Positions 1 to 12,500 of a stretch of 64,000 nt of DNA are shown here, piece after piece. Under the pieces are notes generated by a model that was not told where the DNA came from, did not search any database, and saw only the letters and a program-made list of their open reading frames with translations. Source of the DNA: Trichoplax adhaerens (lineage: Eukaryota > Placozoa > Uniplacotomia > Trichoplacea > Trichoplacidae); the NCBI RefSeq assembly GCF_000150275.1, contig NW_002060946.1, positions 2,375,454 through 2,439,453 of the forward strand, written 5' to 3'. The translations under genes were made by a program, and so were the position numbers. Within the stretch, counting starts at the first letter, position 1. Each line of letters begins with the position of its first letter.

Positions 1-961
1 TGGAGTTGATGGTAGTAGACTTGAGTCCAATTCTATAATATGGACGTGATAGATCGAAAGCAGTTATGCTATTTCTTGATTCGCTTTTAAGATAGTAAAG
101 TCTATACAGTTTAATACTATGGCAAAATGATTTTAAATACTCGCTCATATTTTGCAGCAAACCTTTTGGTAAAGTCCAGGAGACTTCGTTGGTAGCAGTA
201 TTCCAATAATAGGGACAGCCACTGTATCAATATTGAAAAGCCATGGATAATGAAATTTAGTTGAATACAACCATTGAATATACATGCATGGCTTGATCAA
301 GGCAATTATGACGAAGATACGTTGCTAGGTATCATCCAAATGAGTTATTGTAGCTATTCAAAAACTTACGAATTGGCATCATGGAGCATTTGCCACGGTG
401 GAGGTAGATGATGTAAATTTGGCTGTGTGTGAGATAGCAAGAAATACGCTATTTCATTGGTATCAATAACACTATTGCAGTCAATTGATCGATTATACGT
501 AGAATTCTCTTACATTGGTGGTCTGAAATTGCTCCTGTCGTTGAGGATGCTGATGATGTTGTTGTGGCTGTTGTGAAGTATTCTCTTCTTCTTCTTTTTC
601 TAAAGCATACATTAACCATATAAGATCAATCAAGAATGCATCCATATCTGATCAATTTTAACCTCTATCTACTGTCATTTACACATCATAGCTAGTGATT
701 GTTCAATGCAACGAATAGGTAATATGATGATTTAAAAAAGACTACAAAATTCCAAATTCTCCTAAAGAAATAATGGCAAGAGAGTCTACGATACTGGATC
801 GTACTCCATTCTGCACGGAGGAGAAGTGAAAGTTCAGTGGATGTACTCTCTTGCTTACTTTGGTTGATGATCCCTCGTTTTTGCAACTTTGCTAGCAAAG
901 CAGGAGGAAGAGATGGATAATTTCCCTCTTGCTGATGACTATTTGTCGACATCTGGCCCAA
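1..961 (-). CDS. PQBP1: Polyglutamine-binding protein 1 (PQBP1)-like, 5' part of gene, cut by window edge
   Basis: Exons on the minus strand: 859-961, 514-599, 370-422 and one beginning at 232 or just below and reaching about 163. Phases agree (1, 0, 2), with donors GTAAGC, GTAAGA and GTAAGT. Exon 1 encodes LPPALLAKLQKRGII, matching the N-terminal motif of PQBP1. Exon 2 is acidic, then Gln/His-rich. Exons 3 and 4 together make a WW domain: LPPPWQML (first Trp about residue 73), CPYYWNT, then VSWTLP (second Trp about 96). In animals PQBP1 is a nuclear WW protein linking transcription and splicing through U5-15kD; its disordered C-terminal part would lie left of the window. Start: the ATG at 961 is used, but the ATG three codons later would serve equally well. 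The end of exon 4 is uncertain because the frame stays open to position 1 and the candidate donor at 162 is weak. Identity rests on the N-terminal motif plus WW domain. Confidence 0.85.
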
Positions 962-1177
962 TCCACATTAATATTCTTCACTTCCGATGGCAACAATCAT
1001 CATCAACGATGCTAATGGCGATGGCAATCCCGAGATGATGTCCGGTAACCATCAGCAATCCGCCAATACATTATACTGTAGTCTACAGTGCCATGCACTG
1101 TAGTCATTTGGTCAGCTTTCAATTGTTGTGGGCAAACCTAGAAATTATTTCTCCAAATTGGAGAAGGAGCCTTAAAA

Positions 1178-1690
1178 GGCAGACTAATAGACATATACAT
1201 TATACAGCCTATAATTAGGAGTATATTATGATTAAGAATGATGAATAGCATCCATTTGCAAGCAGAAAAGTGCCAGGTTTGGTCGATTGAAGGCAGACTG
1301 ATAGACATACACAGCATAGAATTATGAGTATATGATTAAGAATGATTAATAGCATCCATTTGCAAGCAGAAAAGTGCCAGGTTTCGTCGATTGAAGGCAG
1401 ACTGATAGACATATACAGCATAGAATTATGAGTATATTATTAACAGCATCCATTTGCAAGCAGAAAAGTCCAGGTTTCGTCGATTGAAGACAGACTGATA
1501 GACATATACAGCATATAATTAGGAGTATATGATTAAGAATGATTAACAGCATCCATTTGCAAGCAGAAAAGTGCCAGGTTTCGTCGATTGAAGACAGACT
1601 GATAGACATATACAGCATATAATTAGGAGTATATTATTAAGAATGATTAACAGTATCCATTTGCAAGCAGAAAGGTCCAGGTTTGGTCTA
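1178..1690. repeat. Minisatellite, about five ~93-114 bp tandem copies
   Basis: Copies start at about 1178, 1292, 1396, 1489 and 1593. Each begins GGCAGACTGATAGACATA or a close variant, continues with an AT-rich stretch and ends in CATTTGCAAGCAGAAAAG and GTGCCAGGTTTCGTCGATTG. Most copies are near-identical and differ mainly by indels in the AT-rich middle. Long reading frames cross it on the minus strand, but these are only the repeat read through, without codon-like variation. Confidence 0.93.
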
Positions 1691-1795
1691 CTACTGTCAC
1701 TGATACTATATATATATATATATAGTAATATTCGTTATATATCACGCCTCACTACTCTTCTAACAGCAAATATTGTGTAACAGATAGTCTTTAGT

Positions 1796-2030
1796 TTTTA
1801 CTCCACTGTACTTCTGCGTTGCTGCTCTAGATTTCAGGAGGAGCTCAAGGCAGACTGATATACGGTTTATAGCACTCATTCGTAGGTATTAACAGCAACT
1901 ACGGTGTAGCAGTCTTTGGTTTTTACTCTACTTCTGACTTGCTGCTCCAGATTTGAGGAGCCAAAGACAGACTGATATGCAGTATACTCGATGAATAGCA
2001 TATACTGTATTCGTAAGCAGAGATCCCAGG
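1796..2030. repeat. Diverged pair of copies related to the upstream minisatellite
   Basis: Two ~117 bp units (about 1796-1912 and 1913-2030) share a TTTTACTC start, a GCTGCTC(T/C)AGATTT core and an A(A/G)GACAGACTGATAT box. That box is the one opening each unit of the 1178-1690 array. The end (GTAAGCAGAGATCCCAGG) resembles the array's closing box. A TA dinucleotide run at about 1709-1726 separates the two blocks. Confidence 0.75.
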
Positions 2031-3378
2031 CCAACCCTTATTTATATTCTATATGTATATTATTAAATTAATTTAAGTTAAGTTTATTTCCACTGCATTC
2101 AAATAAGTGTTACATAGTAGCTTGATTTCTAAGCTTTATTATGCAAGGGTAACGCAGTGATGCCTCCAATGGTATGTGTTCATTCATGGACTACTAAATC
2201 CATCCGGAATGCATTTAGTAGTCCATGGTGCAGTATGCTAGACTGTGAGTTGCAATTACGGCAAAATCAGAAGTACTTCCATCAGTTATGACATACTCTA
2301 CAGTTCTACGACAGTAGACTCAGAACGACTGAGTGAGTCGATAGTAAGCTCAGGTAATTGTGCGATAGGCCTAGTAGAAGTGCAGCCTGCAATCCGATTA
2401 CGATGAACCAGATCGTTTGTTATTATAACCGGGATTTATTACTAGTTCTATCAATTAATCATCGAATCGATCGCTGCAAGCAAGCGGATGATTATTAGCC
2501 GTGGATCAGCAGTGTTTTGCAACTTGCTTCTTCTTCAACAGCTAGACTGTTTCATGCGTAGCTTGATGGATTTTTTTCCACGACCATTTATATTATATCA
2601 TTATTTGATATGCAGTGTAAACGAGTTGCTTTGAACAGAATGTCAAGTAAAAAGTACAAGGATAGTCTATCAGTCGATTAAAATGAAGAATTCAACGTTC
2701 TGCCATTACCAAGATATTAAGTTGCAGCCACATGCTGCATTTTGCATGAATATACGCATATGCTTCCACAGAACGTATCCAGTATATGTATTGAGCCAGG
2801 GGCTACTCAAGAGAAAATTTTCCCTTTCTCCAGAAAGAAATTTGCTCTTCCTTAACAAAAAGAAACATATCAACAGTTTAATAGTCCTGATTTAACCAAG
2901 GGCTATTTAAAATGGGAGAAAATCCTGATTCACCATGCCACTTACTCCACTGCTAGCTACTTACTATACTACATCTATTACTACTTTGGATCATCACTTG
3001 TGCTCATACATGACAGCTATTATTTATTTATATACAACAGTTATGCATATCTTACCGTAGGCTGCTATTTCGATGTTATTCTACTATTTACTAAGCTTAA
3101 GTCCTATGTCCTAGGCTGTTCTCTGCTACCTCCATAGTTTCAACACTAGTGAGAGGTATATCATCAACATTGGTATATTTTACTGCAGGCAGTGTACCAA
3201 CAGTTGTCTGTCTTACCGTAGGTAAGTAGACCACCAACGACGATTGCTAGTATAATAATAATAATAATTGAACAGGAGTGGGGCGGAGATCTATTGCTTC
3301 TTTCCTGGTTGGTTAGCTGCTCATCGACTTGGAAATCACCATTTTAACTCGCCCAACTATCATCATAAGTAATCAACT
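2031..3378. other. Intergenic stretch 5' of EPHX4, no gene seen
   Basis: Non-coding as far as I can tell. It holds one perfect hairpin (2185-2227, listed separately), a short ATA/ATT run near 3252 and otherwise unremarkable AT-rich sequence. A 70-codon frame at 2683-2895 has no recognisable domain and no splice context and is taken as chance. The 3' end presumably contains the EPHX4 promoter; no TATA or initiator element stands out. Confidence 0.6.
2185..2227. repeat. Perfect inverted repeat, 15 bp arms, 13 nt loop
   Basis: CATGGACTACTAAAT (2185-2199) is followed after 13 nt by its exact reverse complement (2213-2227). Neither arm extends further. No flanking direct repeat or T-run was noted, so a miniature transposon or terminator role is not supported. 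Confidence 0.9.
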
Positions 3379-6300
3379 ATGGCAGAACAGCTGCTTGCCT
3401 TGATCTTTCGCATGGTTTATACTTTTTTCGTCGTTGCTTTCATTCTTGTAACGCAAGTCATTGCTTTTGTCAAGAATCCAAAGTTGTTTTGGCAACGCAA
3501 GAGAAGAGAGAGTACGTGTATTTGCTGATAATGCTGTTGATGATTATTTCCATCTTGATACAATTCATTCTTTTAATGACAACGAGAAGAATCCATGCAT
3601 GAATCGATTCTTATCGTCATCTAACATAAGAACTACTATGTTGAAATTATCCACGACTATACTGTAGATTGAGGATAGGATGAAAAGCTGTTTCCAATTG
3701 CAATGTGTAAATTGAAACGCGATCCTATACATTCGTACGTGCAGCTTGGGTAGGCACGTTATGATGGACAGGGATAGTGATCGACAATCGATTTGCAATC
3801 ATATATGAAGTAGATAGAAAATACTAGAAGGACAATCGTTGCTTATTACAGTAATAAGCTTTATAGCATTGGATATCTCCACTTCCCAACAAACATTTTG
3901 CAAATTTGAACACTATCAATACAATGCATTGGGTCACGTAGGAACGTTGTCGTGGGCAATGATAATTATAATTGTAGAAAGTCGATTTGCAATCGTCAAT
4001 CCAATAGATACAGAACAAGAAGGACGATAGTAGCCCATTACAGTAATAAACTCTAGTATTTTATAGGACTGGATCTCTCTACTTTTCTAACAGATGTTAT
4101 CGACACTGGCATACTGTAGTCTATACGAGTAGTTTTGCAGCTAATCCAATTTGGAATCGTAGTAATAAGCCTGTGTAAAAAATGATCATGATAGGAACAT
4201 CAGGATACCAATACATTAGAAGCTCATTGAAATGACAAGCAGAAATACTATTCTGTAAATATCATGGATACTTGTATTATTTTAATTAATTGTAGTCCTA
4301 GTCAACTTCTTGTCGTGTGTTTATTTCATTGCACAGGCCATCATGGACAATATGGATGATAACGCCATAGTAGCAAATAAACCCACTTAGAAAACCTACA
4401 GTACATCATAGGACATTGGAATAGGAACAGTATTGGTATAGCTAATCAACGTGCAATCATAGATGAAATAAGTTGCATGGACTATGATTTAAAAATAGAC
4501 TAATGGAATATTGTAATGCTGTTACCGGTGTACCTGATTGGAAAATGAATACTATCTAGCATACATCATCAACACTCGACTAGTTCTACACAACTCGTAG
4601 TCATGGATATCTTTATATTTTCATGATGATATAAAAATGATCATGAGTAATAAGAAATATACTAGTATCGACTTTGAGAATAAAGTAATACTTGCCCTAT
4701 TCAAGCTCAAAAAATGAATTCTAATTTTAGAGATTGTTTTGCCTACAGGTAACTAATCATGGCTATCCTCATTTATTATACCCTAATTTTAGTACCTACT
4801 GCACTTGCTACACCTGATTGTGGCCAGCATGGATTCTATTATGGCCGTCGTTTGCGGATTCACTATGTTGCCAATGGAGAAAAAGGAAAACCCTTAATGC
4901 TTTTCATTCATGGATATCCTCAGGTCGGCTATTCCTTTGAATCAACACACTCATATAAAAATATTGAACTTGTCATTATTTTATCCTTATTGATAAATTG
5001 ATCCAACTTTCTGTACCCTGTAATATGCATACATACGTATATACCGCTTACAAAATAGGATAATCTCTCCAATCAATAATTGTATCACTTTCACGATAGT
5101 ACTAAGGGTGCATAACAATCTATAATGGCTTCGTGTGTAAATGTAGAGATTCAAAGTAACTAGAATAAAAATTGGAACCGAGTTGTAAATGGAGACTAAT
5201 TCAACATAAATATTTGTTATTGGATATAGTTTTGGTATTGCTGGAGGCATCAGTTAAAGGAATTCGGTAAAGATTATTATGCAGTTGCAGTGGATAATCG
5301 GTGAGAGTTGGATAGACACCCACATTGAACTAAAATAAATTGACGATCGTAGTCTAAACCATGTCCTACGCCTACCTTATGAATGATTATCGACTATGTA
5401 GTCGTATTTCAACGATGATTTAGAAAGGATAGCAGTCAATTTTACAGTCTATATTACCCTTACTGAGCACATTAAATACGTCTCTTATGTTGATAATAAA
5501 TTTTGTTTTATATCAGCGGATATGGTGACACTGGACGTCCAACTCACATGGAGGATTATGATATCAAGGAGTTAATTGAAGACGTTAAAGACATTGTAAG
5601 TTATTCATTTACTGTCAGAACCGAGACGCAATTTAACTACCTAAATCATACACAATAATGGAACAGGATAATTGATTCAAAGTACAACTAGTCATGATTT
5701 GTTGAAAATGTACTTAATAATTCAAGCATTTCATGTCAGAACTTTTAAGAAATAGTAAATCCGTAATAAGCATAAAATTCTTCCCTCATGATCATTCTCA
5801 ATGACGGTAAACTGCAAGCGTATTCTTTTTTGTTTCTTTCGCATTAGATTGTAGGCCTTGGCTATGAAAAATGCACATTAGTTGCTCACGACTGGGGCGG
5901 ATTCATTGCATGGTACAACGTTACACTGATTAATTATAATTATTAAAGGCATTTCTTATTGCATATTAGGAAAATAGTTTATCTAATTGATATATATAAT
6001 TACCTTGATCCAATGTAGGCACTTTGCTCATTTCCATCCCGAATATCTTGAAAAATTAATCATTATGAATGCTCCGCATCCTAGGTATACTTATTTGCTA
6101 CACAATGTAACTATTCTTTAATGTAAACTGAATGATTTGTTTAACTGTATTTAGTAAAAATGAAGCTATTTGGCTCTATAGATTGTATCAATGATCTTCA
6201 ATTAGAATTCGGTTAACGGTATATCAAGTGAAGAATCACAGTAAATAACATACTACATTACGTTATAGATTGGGTGACGACCTTGTATTAAAGTTATGTT

Positions 6301-7773
6301 ACAATAATATGAATTAGAAAACCGTACATCATGTAATAACTATCAAGCAAGTCAATGTCGTTGATTTTCCCATAAATCTTAAATTGAAATTTTGTCATCT
6401 GGTCGTATCAAAGTGAAAGATTGTTTTTTATCTCGCTCTCTATATATGATAGTAATGATATAAAAATTATTAGACCTGTCCGACCATGTGTTATTATGTT
6501 AATGCTGTATGAGTTTGCAGCCCCTGCCAGACTAACTGATGATATTTTCTTGAAAAACTGTATTATTTACCTTGTTAGGATATTCAAGCAATACATGGAG
6601 ACTCATATAACTCAAGCGCTAAAATCTTGGGTAAGATAGTAGCGCGATTTGATCTTTTAAAATATAACATTGAGGAAACAAGCTACTCATAGATGTTTTC
6701 AATGAGGATAGAAGTAGTGATGTCAATCCCGTATACTGAATTTGTCGATAATCGTGCCATTCATTATTGAATCTAAATTAAGTTTACATTCGAGTCGACA
6801 TCCTGCTCACCCTGCATTTTAATACCTAATGTTTTTAATTCTAAATAGCACACAACCGACTTTAAACTGTATCATTGCTGCGTTAACCTATTGTAGGATA
6901 TCTATATTCATCTATATGTAATTTGATCATTTTAATTGAATTACACTCGTATCTGTTAAAGTACATCTTCTTCTATCAAATCCCCTATCTTCCAGAATTT
7001 GTGGAATCGTCATCTGATTATGAATTGATTGACATTATTATGACTTCCGTCATTCATTCGGTAAGACAATACTAGTTATAGCTATCTTTGATTGTTGTAC
7101 ACTTTATGATTAAATTCCCATAGTTATTCTAGTTGAAATTTTACTGTAAAACTTACTATTTTAGCCTAACTCTTACTCTTTTATATAATTTAAAAGGACC
7201 CTAAAACTAAGGATATATTTACTAAAGATGATGAAGAATGTTACAAGTACAACCTTAGCCGACCGAGTTGCTTAACAAGCGCAATTAATTATTATCGTCA
7301 GAATGTATTTATCCCACCTTTACCATTTAAGTATGACAAAATTACAGCTCCAACTTTAATCATCTGGGTAAGTTCAAATTATCAACTCCTAAACTTTTAT
7401 AACCAATATTTTAAAATTTTTCAGTTTTGACTTATGAATAACATGATTTACTATTTAGGGTGAAAAAGATGATGCACTTAACAAAGAATTAAATAATGGT
7501 ATTGCTAAATACGTCGATAGTGTTATCTTAAAGTAAGTTTATTATATAAACTAATTATAATAATAAATATACGTAGTGATAAATAAATTTAATCAATTGG
7601 AAGACATTGTATTAAATAGTAACTATCTCTAACAATGCCACTTCAATTAGTTTGAATTATGATTCAGCTAATGAATTCATTCATACTTCAGGTATATGGC
7701 TGAAGGCACTCATTGGATCAGCGAGCAATTCCCCGAAGAGACTAATAAACACATGCGTGACTTTTTACAATAG
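3379..7773 (+). CDS. EPHX4: Epoxide hydrolase 4-type alpha/beta hydrolase, complete, 11 exons, 340 aa
   Basis: Exons: 3379-3511, 4793-4923, 5230-5300, 5517-5595, 5848-5912, 6019-6084, 6579-6630, 6962-7060, 7197-7367, 7459-7532, 7692-7773 (TAG). The 1023 nt keep one frame through every junction. Residues 10-31 form a hydrophobic, probably membrane-anchoring helix, as in vertebrate EPHX3/4; vertebrate EPHX4 is 362 aa. The fold follows in order: GKPLMLFIHGYP (oxyanion loop, 84-87), FWYCWRHQL, AHDWGG with nucleophile Asp153, cap domain with YQIPYLPEF, WGEKDD with the probable acid at Asp293, and GTHWIS with His321. Physiological substrates of the EPHX4 branch are not established, so hydrolysis of lipid epoxides is family inference. 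Exon 2 ends at CAG|GTCGGC, a weak donor supported by frame and alignment. The ATG at 4759, inside what I call intron 1, would give a shorter protein without the anchor. Intron 1 carries a degenerate tandem duplication. Confidence 0.95.
3773..4180. repeat. Degenerate two-copy tandem duplication in EPHX4 intron 1
   Basis: Two ~205 bp units share the order: CGATTTGCAATC, an AGA(A)GGAC(A/G)AT box, TTACAGTAATAA(G/A)CT and then TGGAT(A/C)TC(T)C. They start near 3786 and 3981. The units are clearly related but heavily diverged, so this is old. Confidence 0.65.
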
Positions 7774-9598
7774 ATTCAAGCATCGTGCTATTATTTCTAC
7801 AACATTAAGCAATCTGCGCAATTCGTTACGGAAAGAAACACTAAGCTTTAGCAAGACTTTAATAACTTGACTATATTACAGTGCCCGTATGCTGTGAGGC
7901 TACTATAAAAATACAATCTAAATTTTCGTTGTTACCGACAATGATCAGAAAATGCCCCCCGTATTTGACACAAGCTTAATTTCTTTATTCCAAAGGATAG
8001 GTTATTTCTAGTTTAGGTCTTTATCATAAATAATTCATCCTACAACATAGCTAGGCATGCGGTAATGATGGTAGTATTTTAGGTAACTTTTTTAAAAACT
8101 TTAAATAAAGACTATTTAAACGTTCGTTAACGGCATTGAAAACAAAATGTTCAAATTTCGGAATTGAGGATGACATGCTAGCAACGATGGTGTAACAGAT
8201 CTGTCAGAATCCACCAATTTACGTAACAATTTATATAGCTTTAGACGTATTTACCTGTACTGTATTTACAATATCGCAAGCGAATAATTAGAAAGTGAGG
8301 AATCTCTTTAGCAGCCTATGATCATTGTAAATTTCGTACAGTAGCTTGTATTCGACTAAATTGTTGTAAATTACTAAACGATGGGCAAATTTTTAATGTA
8401 GTCGATCCATCATGTCTTTTTCTAAGAATTCATACAGTGCGATAATATATAGTAATACTACTATTGCTTTCAGACCTGCAGAAACCATTTCACCACCAGT
8501 GAAGTTTTCTAACTGAGTAACTTAATTTCCTTTTATTAATTTTCACCAATTTAGTTGGAATCCAATAGGTAGTAGTGTGCATGCTGCAATGACGGAAGAA
8601 AGAAATCAGTATCTTACTGTAAGGTACCTACAGTACTAGCACAAATACACAATATGTTCTAATGATCAAGAGATGACACCTTTGATTAATAAGTTCATGG
8701 TGAATAAGGCGCTGCCATTACAAATAAGTAGTGTATATTTTTAGAAATAAATCTTTTTATTTACACATGTTGAGTATAACATTAACTATCAAATCAGTTC
8801 AAAGATTAATTGATCATGCTATACTTAATTGAAATAAATACAGATCCGCACTTCAATAAAGTTTTACGCGGTTATTTAGATATGATATTGTTCTCAAATC
8901 ATCATCTAGTTCTAATTTAACTTAAACGTGTATTCTTTCAGCTATATGTATATATATAATGCTCTCATTGAAACTTTATATATTAATAGTAACAGCATGA
9001 AAAAAGATGTACTGCGTATGTATTTTGTACAATTGAAGCATTTCACTATAATAATCGATGCAATTCATTACATACCCTACTCGAACAATCAATTTCACTT
9101 TCGCCGACATAAAATAAAGAGCACTATACATTTTAAATTCTGGAATATAAACTAAACATCCATAGTTCAAGAGCATAAAACGCTGACATTACCTTACTAT
9201 AATATAAAGTACACTATATCATATAGCACGTAAACCGTTCAAATGCTTAACTTTGTACATGTACATTAGGTGCTTTCATGAAAATTTAAACACTTCAATT
9301 TTTATTATAATTGATCAATCAGTAAACAAATATACCATATAATAGTCAATTTGTCACGTTTCCACAGAGCAGAGTATGATCCATTAATCAGTTTGTATCT
9401 GATTATATAGCACTGTATTACATACAGAAAAATAAGTCACAGCTCGATATTGTAATTGTTCGTTTTAAAAATAAGCTTTCGATAGAAATCACTCAAGATG
9501 AGGTAAAATTAAAATATTTCTCGTAATTACGCGGGTTTTCATAGTGGCCATGCATATGCATAGTTTATACGGCATGCAGGTAATTTTGTCTCACGGGA
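7774..9598. other. Convergent intergenic region between EPHX4 and XPOT
   Basis: AT-rich 3' flank of two converging genes. An AATAAA at about 8104 lies some 330 nt after the EPHX4 stop and could be its polyadenylation signal, but nothing else supports it. Short frames on both strands (for example 8928-9155 and 8976-9176) overlap each other and resemble no protein. No RNA gene was recognised. Confidence 0.6.
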
Positions 9599-12500
9599 TT
9601 ACCGTATGTCCTGCAACCTCGTCCGAAGTGTCATACAGAATTCCTGCAATCGATGTTATTTTAGACATTATGATTAATATCACGACAATATGTAGCAGGA
9701 GTAAGCAGCTACTTATGTGCTATACCTTTAAGTACTTATTAAATGACTTCATATCCATTTGCTCGAGTCCTTGAACATAGGCCTAAATAACGTTATTATG
9801 TTCATAATCGTTATTTTTTTAATAATCTAAATTCTAGGATTCTATCAAATCCTTTTACCTGAATTAAATCTGCAGAAAGATTAAGTTGAGGTAAGTACGT
9901 CGTTCTTAAATATTCTTTAAATTGCTGTCCCTATGCGAAATACATACGTATAAATATAAGAATTGAAAGATACTACATAAAATATAACGATTACAGCAAA
10001 GTGGCCATAGTTGAAAATATTTTTATTAATTAATTATTCTATAAATTTGCTTACCTCCAAGTTTAAAATGCTCTTTTGTAAAGTAACTATTTCAGACAGT
10101 ACCTTCACAGGAAATATTAACACATTTGAGTAAAAATAATGACCACATTCATTAGGATTTAATAAAATTTCTTGTATAATAATTTAAAGCGGATAAAATA
10201 GGTTGTCTACAATACTGTCCAACGTAGATCACGAATAGCACTAAGACGAGACGTATAGTTAATAACTGAATTTTTATGCTGGAAAAACATTACAGAACAT
10301 ATTAATTGCAAAGCATCCACTTATTATAAAATCGATGAACAGTATTTTATGAGCGTGAGTCAAGTATATAGTACATCTATTCAAATCGAATATGCGGACC
10401 AGAAGGAACTACATTAGTCAGGCAATTACCTGCAAACTTTGTCTGTCATCAAAATCGAAAGTGGCTTTAAGAGGAGCAATGAAACAAGCCGGAATAATAT
10501 TTTTATATAAAAATTCTCCAAACAGGTTGCTCTTATTTCCATCTAAATCAATTATTGGATTATAACTTTATACAAAAGCATACAAAAAGTAACTTAAATA
10601 AAAAATCGTATTTACCATGAGCATTTATCAGTTTGTGCAGAACAAAGAAGCAAATCTTCTGTGACTGGAATTCGAAGATAACAAAATTTTAGGCACTATA
10701 CAGAAATTATTAGTAAATTCAGTACTGACAAACCGATAGATCTCCTGCATCAACGCAGCCATGGATTAAACTTAACAACACTTCTTGTGCATTATGCACT
10801 TCTATAATAACAATTATAATAAAAAAGTATAACACATTACCGAGCGACTGAGCAATTTAAGTTAAACACGTATTAATTTTACTCATTAAATACCTTGATC
10901 AAGAATTGCCGATGCTACATCGTTAGTGACCAACGTAGATAAAAATGTAAAGTAGCTACGATGTAAAAGTTGCTTATCTTTGGTGGCCTGTATCACATAA
11001 AATTTTACGTTAGTTTCAGCAATTTCAATTGGTTATAAAAATATCGAATAACAAACCTGCGTATCCGCAATATCTGTGGTAGAATTTAAAGCAGCAAAAA
11101 TTGTATTTACAATCGGCATAAAAGACTCTTTCAGGAAAGGAGTAACTTGGCGCTATATGCATGATGAAGGCATTTTATTACAAAATCACTATTTTAAAAT
11201 AAGTCTTCAATAGATTTTATCCCTAAATACAGTACCTGAAATTTAGATACTACTTGATTAATTAAAGGCATAAATTCTTGAACATCGGTTGGCTAAGTGT
11301 AAAGAAGTATTTGGTTAGGTCTATCGAAATTATTTAAAATTTATTACAATAGTTCGATACAATAGTTACATAAAATATTATCGTCAAGGTAGTACAATTT
11401 ACCTTTGGATCTTTCAATAAATAATTCATAGCTGTCGGAATGAAAGGCAATACTTGCTCCCCTAAACAAATTATCATCCGATGCAAAAACTGGCGCACTC
11501 CTGCTTGAATTTGCTCCTTAAATGATGGCACACTCAAAGACTGCAAAAAGATGGATAACACCTACAGCAAAAATTTTATATCATGATGAGTGTAAAGATG
11601 AAACAACAATATTTCACATTATATTATGATTACCTCAATAAAATATTGAGAACAACCGCAATCTTGCATAGTTTGACTACTGGAGAATACTTTGCTGACA
11701 CGGCTACATAGATAAAAGTTATTCATAAACTATAAACTCCAAATGTCGGTAGTTTTACGTTATCATATTATATCTATAATACTAACCTTGCACAGGACAT
11801 AATCAGATTTAGCTCTTGAGCATACGAAAATTGTTGATTTGCGTCAGACTCATTATATATCTGAATGTACATTATTACAGTAATCAATTAGTAGAAAAAC
11901 CCTTTCACTTAACAATATATTCAATTAGCAGGATCTATACCTTTGACAAAATATCTTTAAATCTATTGGATAAGGACGTGAGAATGCAATTCATCAAAAA
12001 TTGCCGTTCCTATAAATATAGTTTAAATTGAATAAATGTCGGAAGTTTCCTAACTATTCCAGAAAGTAATGACGATAACAAAATTCTGCTATATTTACCT
12101 CTACTTTTAAGCCACCTGATATTACAATAATACCAGCAGCTTCGTACAGGTGTAGCTATGAATGAAAATAAAGCACAATATGAAAAATAATACGTTAAAA
12201 ATGAGATAAATTAGCAATATCAACATTATAGCGAGCTTTTAAACATTATTGGAAGACATTCTTAATTACCTGATCGCTATCAATTAAAACTTTTTGCTGG
12301 CCATTAACCTATACAATTGATATTAAAAGTGGCATACATATCAACTTCATTGTATTACTATCACAAATAATTTGTAACTAACGTATTTAAAACGCTTTAA
12401 TGTAAATTACCGATTCAAAACTTAAATGAGGACGAATTTGCTTCAAAAGATTCTCAGAATAATCATCCAAGCTATTTCTAAATATAGTAAGCATTGATTA

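Noticed and set aside
1215-1618. Minus-strand frames of 68-90 codons
   Set aside because: They read through the ~105 bp minisatellite and repeat the same peptide; no splice or start context.
4759-4792. ATG at 4759 as the EPHX4 start
   Set aside because: The exon at 3379-3511 supplies an anchor helix like other EPHX4 proteins and joins in phase to 4793. The alternative cannot be fully excluded without transcripts.
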